A stretch of DNA of 48,530 nucleotides from an uncultured Chryseobacterium sp. (GTDB taxonomy: Bacteria > Bacteroidota > Bacteroidia > Flavobacteriales > Weeksellaceae). Shown here piece after piece: positions 48,470 through 48,530 of this stretch. How positions within the stretch are numbered: the first letter of the stretch is position 1; each line of letters starts with the position of its first letter. The translations under genes were made by a program, and so were the position numbers. The notes beneath the pieces were generated by a model that made no database searches, was not told where the DNA came from, and saw nothing but the letters and a program-made list of their open reading frames with translations. The DNA lies in assembly GCA_913778085.1 (NCBI GenBank), contig CAJYXJ010000007.1, forward strand, positions 1 through 48,530, in the 5' to 3' direction.

Positions 48470-48530
48470 TGACCCGGCTGGGATTCGAACCCAGGACCCA
48501 TACATTAAAAGTGTATTGCTCTACCAGCTG
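48470..48530 (-). tRNA. tRNA-Lys(TTT), cut by the window end
   Basis: Read on the minus strand, the visible 61 nt include the D arm (CAGCTGGTAGAGC), the anticodon stem ATACA/TGTAT with loop CTTTTAA (anticodon TTT), the T arm CTGGG-TTCGAAT-CCCAG and the 3' acceptor strand CCGGGTC with discriminator A at 48470. CCA is not encoded. The 5' acceptor strand lies beyond 48530. Confidence 0.95.

Noticed and set aside
1-48530. CRISPR array, prophage, insertion sequence or integron
   Set aside because: No regularly spaced repeats, transposase, integrase or phage structural genes were seen on either strand.

Overview
The window reads as a chromosomal segment of a Flavobacteriia member of the Bacteroidota, most like Chryseobacterium or a close relative. 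The evidence is a contiguous gliding/type IX secretion core (gldK, gldL, gldM, gldN), Bacteroidota-type promoters (TTG about 20 nt before TAnnTTTG), A-rich start regions without clear Shine-Dalgarno sites, tRNA genes without an encoded CCA, a Flavobacteriia-style TamB, split transketolase genes, a DUF4270 lipoprotein and several intergenic hairpin repeats of the kind scattered through these genomes. The genus is inferred from gene content and recollection, not from a search.

Layout. 1-429: intergenic repeats and an orphan terminator. 430-2837: a secreted protein of unknown function and an MdtD-like drug exporter. 2838-3168: repeat-rich gap. 3169-5349: a four-gene redox/electrophile-stress operon (pirin, FMN reductase, OsmC, small GNAT). 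5517-7921: a sodium:solute symporter with a strong promoter, followed after 2 nt by an AT-rich GIY-YIG/DUF4357 gene that looks foreign. 8030-9877: transketolase as two subunits. 9995-11693: an outer-membrane barrel protein, a small membrane protein and an Lrp/AsnC regulator. 11828-18763: tamB and tsaD diverging from a 4-nt gap, then an AT-rich orphan gene and rsmE. 18755-21374 (minus): trmH, a lipoprotein, a small membrane protein and an HTTM-like membrane protein, tightly packed. 21455-22614: ansA and tRNA-Ser(GGA).

22737-28147 (minus): accessory genes, namely two unknown proteins, an M20 metallopeptidase, a small AT-rich membrane protein and a membrane-spanning TPR/AraC regulator. 28777-34510 (minus): a complete RND efflux operon (adaptor, permease, outer-membrane factor). 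34654-36962: small membrane, lipoprotein, META and SemiSWEET genes around a 711-nt AT-rich gap. 37037-42904 (minus): gldK-gldL-gldM-gldN followed by an FAD oxidoreductase. 43013-47257 (minus): a half-length glycogen-synthase-like protein, a DUF4270 lipoprotein and glmS. 47439-48287: panC. The window ends inside a tRNA-Lys(TTT) gene on the minus strand.

The main theme is the cell envelope. GldKLMN form the periplasmic ring and inner-membrane motor of type IX secretion, TamB helps deliver material to the outer membrane, GlmS makes glucosamine-6-phosphate for peptidoglycan and LPS, and the RND and MFS pumps export toxic compounds. I found no CRISPR array, prophage, insertion sequence or clear multigene defence system. 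The points most worth a second look are the AT-rich GIY-YIG gene, the degenerate half GT-B protein beside DUF4270/glmS, the terminator/start-codon fusions and apparently leaderless starts, a candidate structured RNA at 28635-28751, and four classes of intergenic repeat.
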